A stretch of DNA of 9,208 nt, taken from positions 1-9,208 of the forward strand of contig JBHELO010000013.1 in assembly GCA_046263055.1 (NCBI GenBank), read 5' to 3'. The stretch comes from DATAQC01 sp046263055. GTDB lineage: Bacteria; Actinomycetota; Acidimicrobiia; Acidimicrobiales; AC-14. The translations under genes and the position numbers were made by a program. The notes beneath the pieces are model-generated. The model did no database searches, was not told where the DNA came from, and was given only the letters and a program-made list of their open reading frames with translations. Each line of letters opens with the position of its first letter. Position 1 is the first letter of the stretch. Below, one piece after another: positions 1-5,948 of this stretch.

Positions 1-1449
1 CTGGCGGGCATGAAGGTGGTGGGCGACCTCTTCGCCTCCGGGGAGATGCAGCTGCCCTTCGTGCTCCAGTCGGCGGAGGCCATGAAGGCGGCCGTCGCCC
101 ACCTCGAGCCGCACATGGAGAAGGCCGATCAGGGCGGCAAAGGACGGGTCGTCCTCGCCACGGTGAAGGGCGACGTGCACGACATCGGCAAGAACCTGGT
201 GGACATCATCCTCACCAACAACGGCTACGAGGTCCATAATCTCGGCATCAAGGTGGCGGTCAACGAGATGGTGGCCAAGGCCACCGAGGTGGGCGCCGAC
301 GCCATCGGCATGAGCGGGCTGCTGGTCAAGAGCACGCTCATCATGCGGGAGAACCTGGAGGAGCTGAACGGCAGGGGCCTGTCGTCCATCCCCGTGCTGC
401 TGGGCGGGGCCGCCCTCACCCGCCGCTACGTGGAGCACGACCTGCGCCAGGTGTACGAGGGGCGCGTCTTCTACGGCAAGGACGCCTTCGAGGGGCTGCG
501 CACGCTCGACCGCCTCATGGACCTCAAGCGCACCGGCGCCGACGACCCCGACTTCGGACGGGAGGTGGGTGGCCGGCCCCTGCCACCGCGAGGCTCGGCG
601 GGGGTTGCGTCGCCCTCCGACGTGCCCGCTCGCTCCCCGTCGGTGGAGGCCGACAACCAGGTGTTCGTGCCGCCCTTCTTGGGGTCCCGGGTCGTCAAAG
701 GCATACCCGTCGACGAGATCGCCGGATGGCTGAACGAGACCGCCCTCTTCCGCAACCAATGGCAGTTCCGCCCGACCGGTGGCGAACCGGACGTGGACTT
801 CAAGGCCCGCATCCGCCCCATCCTGCGCGATGAGCTGGCCAAGGCCAAGAGCACCGGCGTGCTGGTGCCCCAGGTCGTGTACGGCTACTACCCGGCCAAC
901 GCCGACGGCAACGACGTGGTGGTCTGGAAGGACGAGGCCCGAACCTCGGAGTGGGTGCGCTTCTCCTTCCCCCGCCAGGGCCGGGAGCCATGGCTGTGCA
1001 TCGCCGACTTCTTTCGCCCCGTGGCCTCGGGCGACGCCGACTACGCGTGCTTCTCGATCGCCACCATGGGATCGGCCGTGTCCGAGGCCACCGCCCGGCT
1101 GTTCGCCGACGACCGCTACCAGGAGTACCTGCTGCTGCACGGCCTGGGGGTGGAGATGGCCGAGGCCCTGGCCGAGTACTGGCACCGCCGCATCCGCGAG
1201 GAGTGGGGGTTCGCCGACGAGGACGGCCGCCTGGTCGACATGCTCCTCCGCCAGCACTACCGCGGTGGGCGCTACTCCTGGGGGTACCCGGCCTGTCCCG
1301 ACCTGGAGGACAACGCCAAGGTGGCCGACCTCCTGGAGGCCGACCGCGTCGGGGTGGTGGTCAGCGAGGATTTCCAGTTCCACCCCGAGCAGACCACGTC
1401 GGCCATCATCTGCCACCACCCCCGGGCCAAGTACTTCGTGGCCCGCTGA
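1..1449 (+). CDS. metH: Cobalamin-dependent methionine synthase, C-terminal part (5' end outside window)
   Basis: This is the C-terminal 482 residues of MetH, which transfers a methyl group from methyltetrahydrofolate through cobalamin to homocysteine in the cytoplasm. The frame is open from base 1, so the homocysteine- and folate-binding modules lie upstream of the window. Visible first is the end of the four-helix cap, then the B12-binding Rossmann domain with the DVHDIGKN motif; its His codon at 178-180 is the lower axial cobalt ligand in this family. SGLLVKST and GGAALTRRYV follow, as usual for this fold. After a Pro/Ser-rich linker (about 540-650) comes the reactivation domain, with FPRQ and ADFFRP, and with the AdoMet-binding segment RYSWGYPACPD near 1270-1302. 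Nothing looks broken. It ends in TGA and converges on the selenoprotein-like gene on the other strand, with 37 nt between them. Confidence 0.96.
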   Translation: MAGMKVVGDLFASGEMQLPFVLQSAEAMKAAVAHLEPHMEKADQGGKGRVVLATVKGDVHDIGKNLVDIILTNNGYEVHNLGIKVAVNEMVAKATEVGADAIGMSGLLVKSTLIMRENLEELNGRGLSSIPVLLGGAALTRRYVEHDLRQVYEGRVFYGKDAFEGLRTLDRLMDLKRTGADDPDFGREVGGRPLPPRGSAGVASPSDVPARSPSVEADNQVFVPPFLGSRVVKGIPVDEIAGWLNETALFRNQWQFRPTGGEPDVDFKARIRPILRDELAKAKSTGVLVPQVVYGYYPANADGNDVVVWKDEARTSEWVRFSFPRQGREPWLCIADFFRPVASGDADYACFSIATMGSAVSEATARLFADDRYQEYLLLHGLGVEMAEALAEYWHRRIREEWGFADEDGRLVDMLLRQHYRGGRYSWGYPACPDLEDNAKVADLLEADRVGVVVSEDFQFHPEQTTSAIICHHPRAKYFVAR

Positions 1450-1452
1450 AGG

Positions 1453-1465
1453 CCCGGCCGCCGGG
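1453..1465. terminator. Weak hairpin between convergent genes
   Basis: CCCGG-CCG-CCGGG forms a 5-bp GC stem with a 3-nt loop a few bases past the metH stop and just past the stop of the opposing gene. There is no T-run on either side, so an intrinsic terminator is only a possibility. In DNA this GC-rich such stems also arise by chance. Confidence 0.2.
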
Positions 1466-1486
1466 GGTTGAGGAGGCCCGGCGCGC

Positions 1487-2140
1487 CTACCTGGAGGGTC
1501 CGAACACCGGTGGGCCGGTGCGACCCCGCTTGAGCTCGAAGAACGAGTCGATGCCCGAGAGGGCGACCACCGCGTCCCACAGCCGCCCTGCCTCCTCCCC
1601 GACGGGGGGCGGCGACACGATGGGGCCGAACGTGCCCCGTTGGGCGCCGTCCAGGTGGATCACCGGCGATCCCACCTCGGGGCCGGCGAGGCGGAGGGCC
1701 TCCTCGAGCGACGCGGTGATGGCCGCGTCCAGGGCGGGGTCGTCGGCCTTGGCCAGCAGCTCGCGGGCGCCGGCGGCGGCCGCCACCTCCTCGAGCAGGT
1801 CGGGCGTCGGCTCCCGACCGGCCTCGTGGAAGCGGACGCCCCACTCGGCGTACAGGCGCCCGGCGGCGTCATTGTCACCGTGGGAGATCGCCGCCTGCAG
1901 GACGCGCAGCGCCGCCGCCGCCAGATCCATCTTGGCCCGGAATTCCGGCGTGTCGAGGAACGCCGGCAACGGTTTGCCTTCGTTGAGCTTGGCCAGGCTG
2001 AAGCTCTTCCAGCGGACGAGGAGCCCTCGCTCCTCTGCGGCGGCGACCACCCAACGGGAGGTCATCCACGTCCACGGTCAGCCGGGATCGAGGTAGAACG
2101 ACACCCCCGTGGGGGGCGCCGAGGCCGACGGAGCGGTCAT
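1487..2140 (-). CDS. Probable selenoprotein: DsbA/Rv2466c-like thiol-disulfide oxidoreductase with in-frame TGA (Sec21)
   Basis: The protein resembles actinobacterial thioredoxin-fold proteins of the Rv2466c (mycothiol-dependent nitroreductase) / DsbA family. Shared landmarks are TSRWVV, SLAKLNEG in the first half, GSPVIH before the final strand, GEEAGRLWDA, and the C-terminal FFELKRGRT. The segment before MTSRW is essential to the fold and lies upstream in the same frame, interrupted only by TGA at 2080-2078. Read through from ATG at 2140, it gives SFYLDPG-U-PWTWMTSRW. In Rv2466c this position is the catalytic first Cys of CPWC, so the TGA replaces exactly that residue and the second Cys is Thr (a UxxT site). 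The full length is 217 residues, close to the roughly 207 of Rv2466c. A SECIS-like hairpin follows the TGA. The start ATG lies 19 nt after the PPOX gene stop, so the two are probably co-transcribed. The other readings are a TGC/TGT-to-TGA sequencing error or a nonsense mutation. An automatic call would start at ATG 2065 and lose the active site. Confidence 0.82.
2040..2069 (-). promoter_or_regulatory. Candidate bacterial SECIS element downstream of TGA 2080-2078
   Basis: In the mRNA (minus strand) the pairs are: 2069-2066 with 2040-2043 (one G.U), a bulged A at 2065, U2064.G2044, then GACC (2063-2060) with GGUC (2048-2045), a U.U mismatch (2059/2049), and CCC (2058-2056) with GGG (2052-2050). 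This closes a GUU loop at 2055-2053. The loop G is the 23rd base after the UGA. Bacterial SECIS elements lie inside the coding region just after UGA and typically have a small apical loop beginning with G or GU, with an unpaired U in the upper stem. All of these features are present here. The match was made by eye, without an energy calculation. Confidence 0.7.
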
Positions 2141-2159
2141 GGCGAGCACCGACCCCCGG

Positions 2160-2552
2160 TCAGGCGCCGGCCACGGCGGTGGGCCGCACCCGCACGATCA
2201 CCCGCTCCTCGCCGGGCTGGCGGAAGGGGTAGCTGTCCTTGCCCAGGTACTTCTTGGCCATGGCGTCGATGTGGTCGTCGGCGCCTTCCTCCACCACCTC
2301 GGCCCGCCCCCGGATCTCGACCATCCGGTAGGGGTTCTCGTCGTCCACCAGCGAGATGGCGACCGCCGGGTTCTGCATGAGGTTGCGATGCTTGACCCTT
2401 CCCTTGGCGGTGTTGAACATGACGCTCGACCCGTCGGTGTCGATCCACACCGGCGTGCTCTGGGGCGTGCCGTCGGGCATCACCGTGGCCACGTGGCCCA
2501 GGAGCGGCTTGCGCAGCAGGGCGACCAGGTCCTCGCTCAGTTCCGTTGCCAT
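2160..2552 (-). CDS. PPOX-class F420-dependent oxidoreductase (pyridoxamine 5'-phosphate oxidase fold)
   Basis: This 130-residue protein has the split beta-barrel of the flavin/F420-binding PPOX family. Recognisable parts are the opening strands with GHVATVMPDGTPQSTPVW, the phosphate-contact stretch GRVKHRNLMQNP, the central VEIRGRAEVVEE strand, and the KYLGKDSYPFR segment typical of the TIGR03618-type group. The length is normal for the family. Such proteins are cytoplasmic and usually act as F420H2-dependent reductases; the substrate cannot be told from sequence. The ATG at 2552 is 9 nt after the map stop, and the purine-rich GAGGGG at the end of map can serve as its ribosome binding site. 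It sits between map and the selenoprotein-like gene in one apparent transcription unit, which suggests a shared redox or detoxification role (inference). Confidence 0.9.
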   Translation of the reverse strand: MATELSEDLVALLRKPLLGHVATVMPDGTPQSTPVWIDTDGSSVMFNTAKGRVKHRNLMQNPAVAISLVDDENPYRMVEIRGRAEVVEEGADDHIDAMAKKYLGKDSYPFRQPGEERVIVRVRPTAVAGA

Positions 2553-2561
2553 GGGTGAACG

Positions 2562-3497
2562 CTACCCCTCTAGGCGGGTGAGCACGTCCGCGCCGGCGTC
2601 GGTCACCACCAGGGTGTGCTCGAACTGGGCGGTGCGCCGGCGGTCAGCGGTCACCGCCGTCCAGCCGTCGTCCCACATGCGGTGCCGCCAGGTGCCCATG
2701 GTGATCATGGGCTCGATGGTGAAGGTCATGCCAGGCTCCATCACGGTGGTGGCGGTGGGGTCGAAGTGGTGGGGGACGTGGGGCGCCATGTGGAACTGCT
2801 CGCCGATGCCATGACCCACGAACGCCTGCACCACGCCGTAGCCGGCGGCCGAGGCCACCGCCTCGATGGCGGCGCCGATGTCGGAGATGGGCCGCCCCGG
2901 GCGCACGGCGGCGATGCCGGCGTCCAGGCACCGGCGGGTGACGTCCACCAGCCGCCGCGACCCGTCGTCCACCTCGCCGACGAGATAGGTGGCGTTGGTG
3001 TCGCCGTGCACCCCGTCGAGGAAGATGGTGACGTCCAGGTTGACGATGTCGCCGTCGGCCAGGGGGCGGTCGTCGGGGATCCCGTGGCAGATCACCTCGT
3101 TGACCGACGTGCACAGCGACTTCGGGAAGAAGTGGTAGCCGAGGGGGCTCGGGTAGCCGCCCCGGGCGACGCACTCCTCGTGGGCCCGGGCGTCGAGGGC
3201 GTCGGTCGTGACCCCCGGGCCCACCATGGACCCCACCGCGGCGAGGACCTCGGCGGCCGCCCGGCCCGCCCTCCGCATGCGCTCGATCACCTCCGGGGAC
3301 TTGACCATGGGCTCGTCGGTGCGCACCGGCTCGCCGGTGGCGACGTAGGGCGGGCGGGCGATGTGGTCGGGCACCGGCCGGGTGGGGCTCAGGCGCCCCC
3401 GGCGGACCGGTTGCGAGGACACCTTGTGGCAGCGCTTGTACTTGCGGCCACTCCCGCACCAGCAGGCGTCGTTGGCCTTGAGGGTGACCGCCGTCAC
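2562..3497 (-). CDS. map: Type I methionine aminopeptidase with N-terminal SEC-C zinc motif
   Basis: This 311-residue enzyme removes the initiator methionine from nascent proteins. Residues 12-24 hold CWCGSGRKYKRCH, a SEC-C zinc motif (C12, C14, C23, H24); a linker rich in Arg and Pro leads to the pita-bread catalytic domain from about residue 62. All expected catalytic residues are present: H138 (CHGIPDD), metal ligands D155 (NLDVT), D166 (HGDTN), H229 (VGHGIG), E262 (TIEPM) and E293 (QFEHT). I chose the GTG at 3497, because it overlaps the stop of the HTH gene as GTGA and places the SEC-C motif near the N-terminus; the frame is open further upstream to 3770, but that stretch is the HTH gene in another frame. 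SEC-C tags are known on some MAPs and on SecA, and may help ribosome or partner binding. The overlap implies translational coupling. Confidence 0.95.
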   Translation of the reverse strand: MTAVTLKANDACWCGSGRKYKRCHKVSSQPVRRGRLSPTRPVPDHIARPPYVATGEPVRTDEPMVKSPEVIERMRRAGRAAAEVLAAVGSMVGPGVTTDALDARAHEECVARGGYPSPLGYHFFPKSLCTSVNEVICHGIPDDRPLADGDIVNLDVTIFLDGVHGDTNATYLVGEVDDGSRRLVDVTRRCLDAGIAAVRPGRPISDIGAAIEAVASAAGYGVVQAFVGHGIGEQFHMAPHVPHHFDPTATTVMEPGMTFTIEPMITMGTWRHRMWDDGWTAVTADRRRTAQFEHTLVVTDAGADVLTRLEG

Positions 3498-3688
3498 CGG
3501 GCCCGCTCCGCCGCCCAGGCGTCGATGTGGGCCCGCACCCACAATCGGGGCCGCCCGGGCCCGAGGTCGAGCACCGGCCGGGGCATCTCCGGGTAGCGCC
3601 GCAGGTACGTGCTGACGCTGTTCGGATGGCTGAGGCCCAGCAGCTCGGCGATCCCCCGGGCGTCGATGAGGTCCTCCGTGCGCACCAT
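3494..3688 (-). CDS. Small helix-turn-helix DNA-binding protein
   Basis: This 64-residue protein has a winged-helix/HTH pattern of the MerR-like or excisionase-like type: IDARGIAELLGLSHPNSVS (helix-turn-helix), TYLRRYPEMPRP, then a basic wing with GRPRLWVRAHIDAW. There is room for nothing but the DNA-binding domain. Two ATGs are possible. I prefer 3688, because CCGGAG lies 9 nt upstream of it, whereas that sequence directly abuts the ATG at 3697 (67 residues). Its TGA overlaps the GTG start of map, so the two are probably translated together. A regulator of its own operon is plausible, but no target can be named. Confidence 0.8.
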   Translation of the reverse strand: MVRTEDLIDARGIAELLGLSHPNSVSTYLRRYPEMPRPVLDLGPGRPRLWVRAHIDAWAAERAR

Positions 3689-3697
3689 CGGTGTCAT

Positions 3698-3758
3698 CTC
3701 CGGGGAAGTCTACCCCTCTAGACAGCGGCCCGGGACGGCAAGGTGCCAGACTGGCCCG
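3698..3758. promoter_or_regulatory. Divergent intergenic region with inverted repeat GTCTA-N6-TAGAC
   Basis: This 61-nt spacer separates the HTH/map operon (-) from the zinc-ribbon gene (+). It contains GTCTA (3708-3712) and TAGAC (3719-3723) around CCCCTC, a perfect 5-bp dyad that could be an operator for the adjacent HTH protein. On the minus strand TAGACT (3712-3707) fits a TANNNT -10 element just upstream of the HTH start. I see no convincing -35 on either strand. Confidence 0.35.
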
Positions 3759-4256
3759 GTGAGTGACCAACGGGCGCCACTGGCCGGCACCACCCTGCGG
3801 TGCCCGATCTGCCAGAAGCTCAACCGGGTGCCCCCGGCGAAGGCCCGCCAGGCCCGCTGTGGGAGCTGCCGGGCACCGCTGCTCCTGCCGCCGGGGGCGC
3901 CGGCGGGCGGCTCCTCAGGCGTGGCGACGGGCGGTGGCCCGGGCGGGCCGGCGGCTCGCAGCGGCGATCTCGGGCGCCAGGTGATCGAGCGCTGGGACGC
4001 CCTCCTGCGCCTCGTGCCCCGGGGCATGGCCCTGGGGCGGGCGGTGGGTCGCAGCGGAGGCGACGACCCGGCGGCCGACCCCGTGGGCTGGCTGAGCACG
4101 GCCGCCCACATGCCTCGCGACGATCTCGACCAGGTGCGACTACTCCGCATTCACCTGGCGTCGAACAGGGCGGCGCCGCCGGCGGCGTTGCACCGGGCTC
4201 TCGACGCGCTGGACCGGGCCCAGACGGCCCTGGAGCGAACGCGCCTCCCTGAGTGA
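3759..4256 (+). CDS. Zinc-ribbon protein with TrxC-like N-terminus, function unknown
   Basis: This 165-residue protein has no family I can name. Residues 14-41 form a zinc ribbon with C15-x2-C18 and C34-x2-C37; the stretch CPICQKLNRVPPAKA strongly recalls the N-terminal zinc ribbon of thioredoxin 2 (TrxC), but no thioredoxin domain follows. A Gly/Ala/Pro-rich linker (about 42-66) leads to a mostly helical C-terminal half with many Arg and Leu residues (VIERWDALLRLVPRGM, and ALHRALDALDRAQTALERT at the end), possibly a coiled coil. There is no signal peptide and no membrane segment, so it is probably cytoplasmic. The GTG at 3759 is the first plausible start after the divergent spacer; no strong ribosome binding site precedes it. 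A redox or nucleic-acid role would be a guess. Confidence 0.75.
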   Translation: MSDQRAPLAGTTLRCPICQKLNRVPPAKARQARCGSCRAPLLLPPGAPAGGSSGVATGGGPGGPAARSGDLGRQVIERWDALLRLVPRGMALGRAVGRSGGDDPAADPVGWLSTAAHMPRDDLDQVRLLRIHLASNRAAPPAALHRALDALDRAQTALERTRLPE

Positions 4257-4515
4257 CCGCCCCCGGTGGCCGTCGGCGTTCGGGCAGGACGAGTCGCGAT
4301 AGGTGTCCAGATCATGTATTGACCAGGATCGGAGCTTGCCGGAAACTGCCCCCTGCGACTCGGGCGGCGGAAGTCCCCGGGAAAGGAGCGATCGTCGGAA
4401 GCGCGTCGGGGCGGGCGGTGACATCACCGTCCGGCCGTGACCGCCGATCGCCCTGCCCGGGTGAGTTGGCCGCCGGCCCTCCCGGAGAGCACACCTCCGG
4501 CGGTGGTTCGAGTCT
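4257..4515. other. Intergenic stretch without a convincing gene; contains a 14-bp dyad
   Basis: I see no supported coding or RNA gene here. The notable element is CGGTGACATCACCG (4416-4429), a perfect 6-bp inverted repeat with a 2-nt centre: too tight for a hairpin, but a fair shape for a protein-binding dyad. GGCGGT (4414-4419) also pairs with ACCGCC (4440-4445). No -10/-35 pair clearly belongs to either. Confidence 0.4.
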
Positions 4516-4614
4516 CTACAGGCGCCGCCCGCGACCCCGGTAGTAGTAGCCACCGCCGCCGGTGAGCAGCAGCACGATGAGAACGATCAGCAGGATTGTC
4601 AGCATGCCGAGCAT
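4516..4614 (-). CDS. 32-residue single-pass membrane microprotein
   Basis: This very short gene starts at ATG 4614 (or 4605) and ends in TAG. The peptide begins MLGMLTILLIVLIVLLLT, an uninterrupted hydrophobic segment long enough to cross the membrane, followed by GGGGYYYRGRGRRL: a glycine turn, three tyrosines and a basic tail. The positive-inside rule suggests the tail is cytoplasmic. GGGGA lies upstream, 2 nt from the first ATG and 11 nt from the second. It is 34 nt downstream of the ATP-grasp gene on the same strand, so it may belong to that operon. The residue composition argues for a real gene: long hydrophobic runs then Gly/Tyr/Arg are not what a random GC-rich frame gives. I cannot assign a function. 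Small membrane proteins of this style are often unannotated. Confidence 0.6.
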   Translation of the reverse strand: MLGMLTILLIVLIVLLLTGGGGYYYRGRGRRL

Positions 4615-4628
4615 GGTCCCCGGCGCGA

Positions 4629-4645
4629 CGCGGGACAAAACCGCG
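4629..4645 (-). other. Small hairpin between ATP-grasp gene and microprotein gene
   Basis: On the minus strand CGCGG-UUUUGUC-CCGCG forms a 5-bp stem just past the ATP-grasp stop codon. It might attenuate or protect the transcript. It lacks a downstream U-run, so it is not a standard terminator. Confidence 0.25.
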
Positions 4646-4648
4646 GTG

Positions 4649-5647
4649 TCAGAGACGCCACGCCGCCTGTGACGCGGCGGCGGCCGGCGCCATGGCCGCC
4701 TCTGCCAGCAGGAAGTCCACGAAGGCCTCGGTGAGGGGCATGCCGCACATGCCCTCCACGAACAGGAACTGGCCCTGGGGGTTCACCTCCAGCCACACCG
4801 GCTCGCCGTCGGGGCCGAGCTTCATGTCCGCCACGCCCATCCGGAGGCCGAGGTCGTCGATCACGGCCAGCAGGCGCCCGGCGGTGCCGGCGTCGAGGTC
4901 CCACGGCTGCACCTCGGCGTCCATCGGGTAGCGCCAGTCCAGCAGCTCGGTCTCCAGCATGGCGGTGTGCACCGCGGGGCCGAAGCAACTGATGCGCAGG
5001 TGCCGGGTGCCCGGCACCAGCTCCTGGTAGATGGCGGGGCTCACCGCCACCGGTCGGTCGTCGGCCAGCAGCTCGGGTGTGACTCTTCCGGTCATCAGCG
5101 GCGTCTTCTGGCTGCCGCCCACGGTCTTGACCACCACCTCCCACTCCAGGTCGGCGCAGAACCGCCGCACCGTGGCCGGGTCCTGGCTGACCAGGGTGCG
5201 GGGCACCCGCAGGCCGGCGCGCACGGCGGCGTCCAGTTGCACCAGCTTGTTCTGGGCCACCCGGGTGGCCTCGGGGTGGCTGACCCACCGGCCCCGGAAG
5301 GCAGTGAGGAAGATGCCGAGCACCGTCGCCCGGCAGTCGCCCACCACCAGGTCGCGGGCCGCCTCGTCGCGCACCCAGTCGGGGATGCGAGGCTCGCCGG
5401 TGAGGCGGCGCCACCAGACCAGGTCGAGGTCGGCCACCGCCACTTCGCCGCCGTCGACGTCGTGGACCACCGGCCGCGCCACCTCGCCTGAGGACGACCA
5501 CGACATGGCGCCGTCGGACGGCAGGTGGTCGACGGCCACGATGGCGCAGGCGGCTCCCCGCGACGCCAGGGCCCCTTGGACCACATAGGCATGGAAGTCG
5601 TCGTGGCGGGTGACGATGGCGATGCGGGGCGCGCCGCCGCCCTTCAC
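4649..5647 (-). CDS. ATP-grasp peptide ligase, MvdC/MvdD-like (graspetide maturase)
   Basis: This 332-residue protein has the ATP-grasp fold of the microviridin-type ribosomal peptide maturases, which use ATP to join Asp/Glu side chains to Ser/Thr (ester) or Lys (amide) in a precursor peptide. The pre-ATP-grasp domain opens with RIAIVTRHDDFHAYVV and holds DLVWWRRL (about 75-82). HPEATRVAQNKLVQL (124-138) and VPRTLV lead to the nucleotide-binding lysine in VVVKTVGG (K174). YQELVPGTRHLRI (207-219) is next, and the metal-binding end holds ADMKLG (D274) and EVNPQGQFLFVEG (E287, N289). The start is GTG 5647; no ATG suits the N-terminus, and the ribosome binding site is poor. It lies 27 nt after the second precursor gene, in the same frame, which suggests expression by read-on from that gene. 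Two small Asp-rich peptides directly upstream are its likely substrates. Confidence 0.88.
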   Translation of the reverse strand: MKGGGAPRIAIVTRHDDFHAYVVQGALASRGAACAIVAVDHLPSDGAMSWSSSGEVARPVVHDVDGGEVAVADLDLVWWRRLTGEPRIPDWVRDEAARDLVVGDCRATVLGIFLTAFRGRWVSHPEATRVAQNKLVQLDAAVRAGLRVPRTLVSQDPATVRRFCADLEWEVVVKTVGGSQKTPLMTGRVTPELLADDRPVAVSPAIYQELVPGTRHLRISCFGPAVHTAMLETELLDWRYPMDAEVQPWDLDAGTAGRLLAVIDDLGLRMGVADMKLGPDGEPVWLEVNPQGQFLFVEGMCGMPLTEAFVDFLLAEAAMAPAAAASQAAWRL

Positions 5648-5656
5648 GTCAGACGG

Positions 5657-5674
5657 CCGGGGAGCCGGACCCGG
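5657..5674 (-). other. Hairpin directly after the second precursor stop codon
   Basis: In the mRNA CCGGG (5674-5670) pairs with CCCGG (5661-5657) around an 8-nt loop, starting at the base after the precursor's TGA and ending 9 nt before the ligase GTG. It could reduce ligase translation relative to precursor or stabilise the precursor message. The stem is only 5 bp. Confidence 0.3.
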
Positions 5675-5926
5675 TCAGTCGTCGCAGTCGTCCCAGCCGC
5701 CGTTGCAACCGGTGACCGAGCCGCCGGGACTGCCGTACCAGGCCGGCTTGCTCATCTGCTCGTGATGGGCGGGGGCGAAGCCCACGTGCTGTACGAACAG
5801 CTTCTCCCATTCGTCGAGCTTGTCAGACTTCACCTTGACGAACTTGTTGGGGCGGAACTGGAACACGATGGGGTTCACGACCTGGGAGGGGTCGAGCGGT
5901 TCACCCCACTCGGAAGGGTCCGGCAT
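5675..5926 (-). CDS. Graspetide precursor peptide A2 (83 aa), WDDCD core
   Basis: This is the second of two paralogous small proteins just upstream of the ATP-grasp ligase. The N-terminal part is a leader: WGEPLDPS, then PIVFQFRP, VKVKSDKL and an amphipathic helix DEWEKLF (about 38-44) that could be the ligase-binding element. The tail is the likely core: Ser66, Ser70, Thr72, Cys74, Trp78, Asp79, Asp80, Cys81, Asp82 and Asp83, with glycine spacers. Thr/Ser as donors and the Asp cluster as acceptors suit ester crosslinks by an ATP-grasp enzyme. I chose the ATG at 5926, because GAGGAG lies 5 nt upstream and the protein then aligns end to end with its paralogue, although the frame is open to 5989. 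The stop of precursor A1 is 22 nt upstream. No bond can be assigned from sequence alone. Confidence 0.82.
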   Translation of the reverse strand: MPDPSEWGEPLDPSQVVNPIVFQFRPNKFVKVKSDKLDEWEKLFVQHVGFAPAHHEQMSKPAWYGSPGGSVTGCNGGWDDCDD

Positions 5927-5948
5927 GGTCACTCCTCTCGGGTCGGGG

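Noticed and set aside
951..2096. Plus-strand open frame crossing the end of metH and the selenoprotein-like gene
   Set aside because: Arg/Pro/Gly-rich sequence with no recognisable domain; it overlaps two well-supported genes.
2562..3721. 12-bp direct repeat CTACCCCTCTAG at 2562-2573 and 3710-3721 flanking the HTH-map segment
   Set aside because: A 12-mer pair is expected by chance in 9 kb, one copy is within the map stop codon, and there is no integrase or other mobility gene.
2562..3770. Longer version of the methionine aminopeptidase starting at 3770
   Set aside because: The extra N-terminal stretch is low-complexity and reads over the HTH gene in another frame; the GTGA overlap start at 3497 puts the SEC-C motif near the N-terminus.
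4505..4514. GGTTCGAGTC, resembling a tRNA T-loop (a tRNA-Sec gene would have been informative here)
   Set aside because: The flanking bases do not form the 5-bp T stem, no anticodon arm with TCA is visible upstream, and the segment overlaps the end of the microprotein gene.
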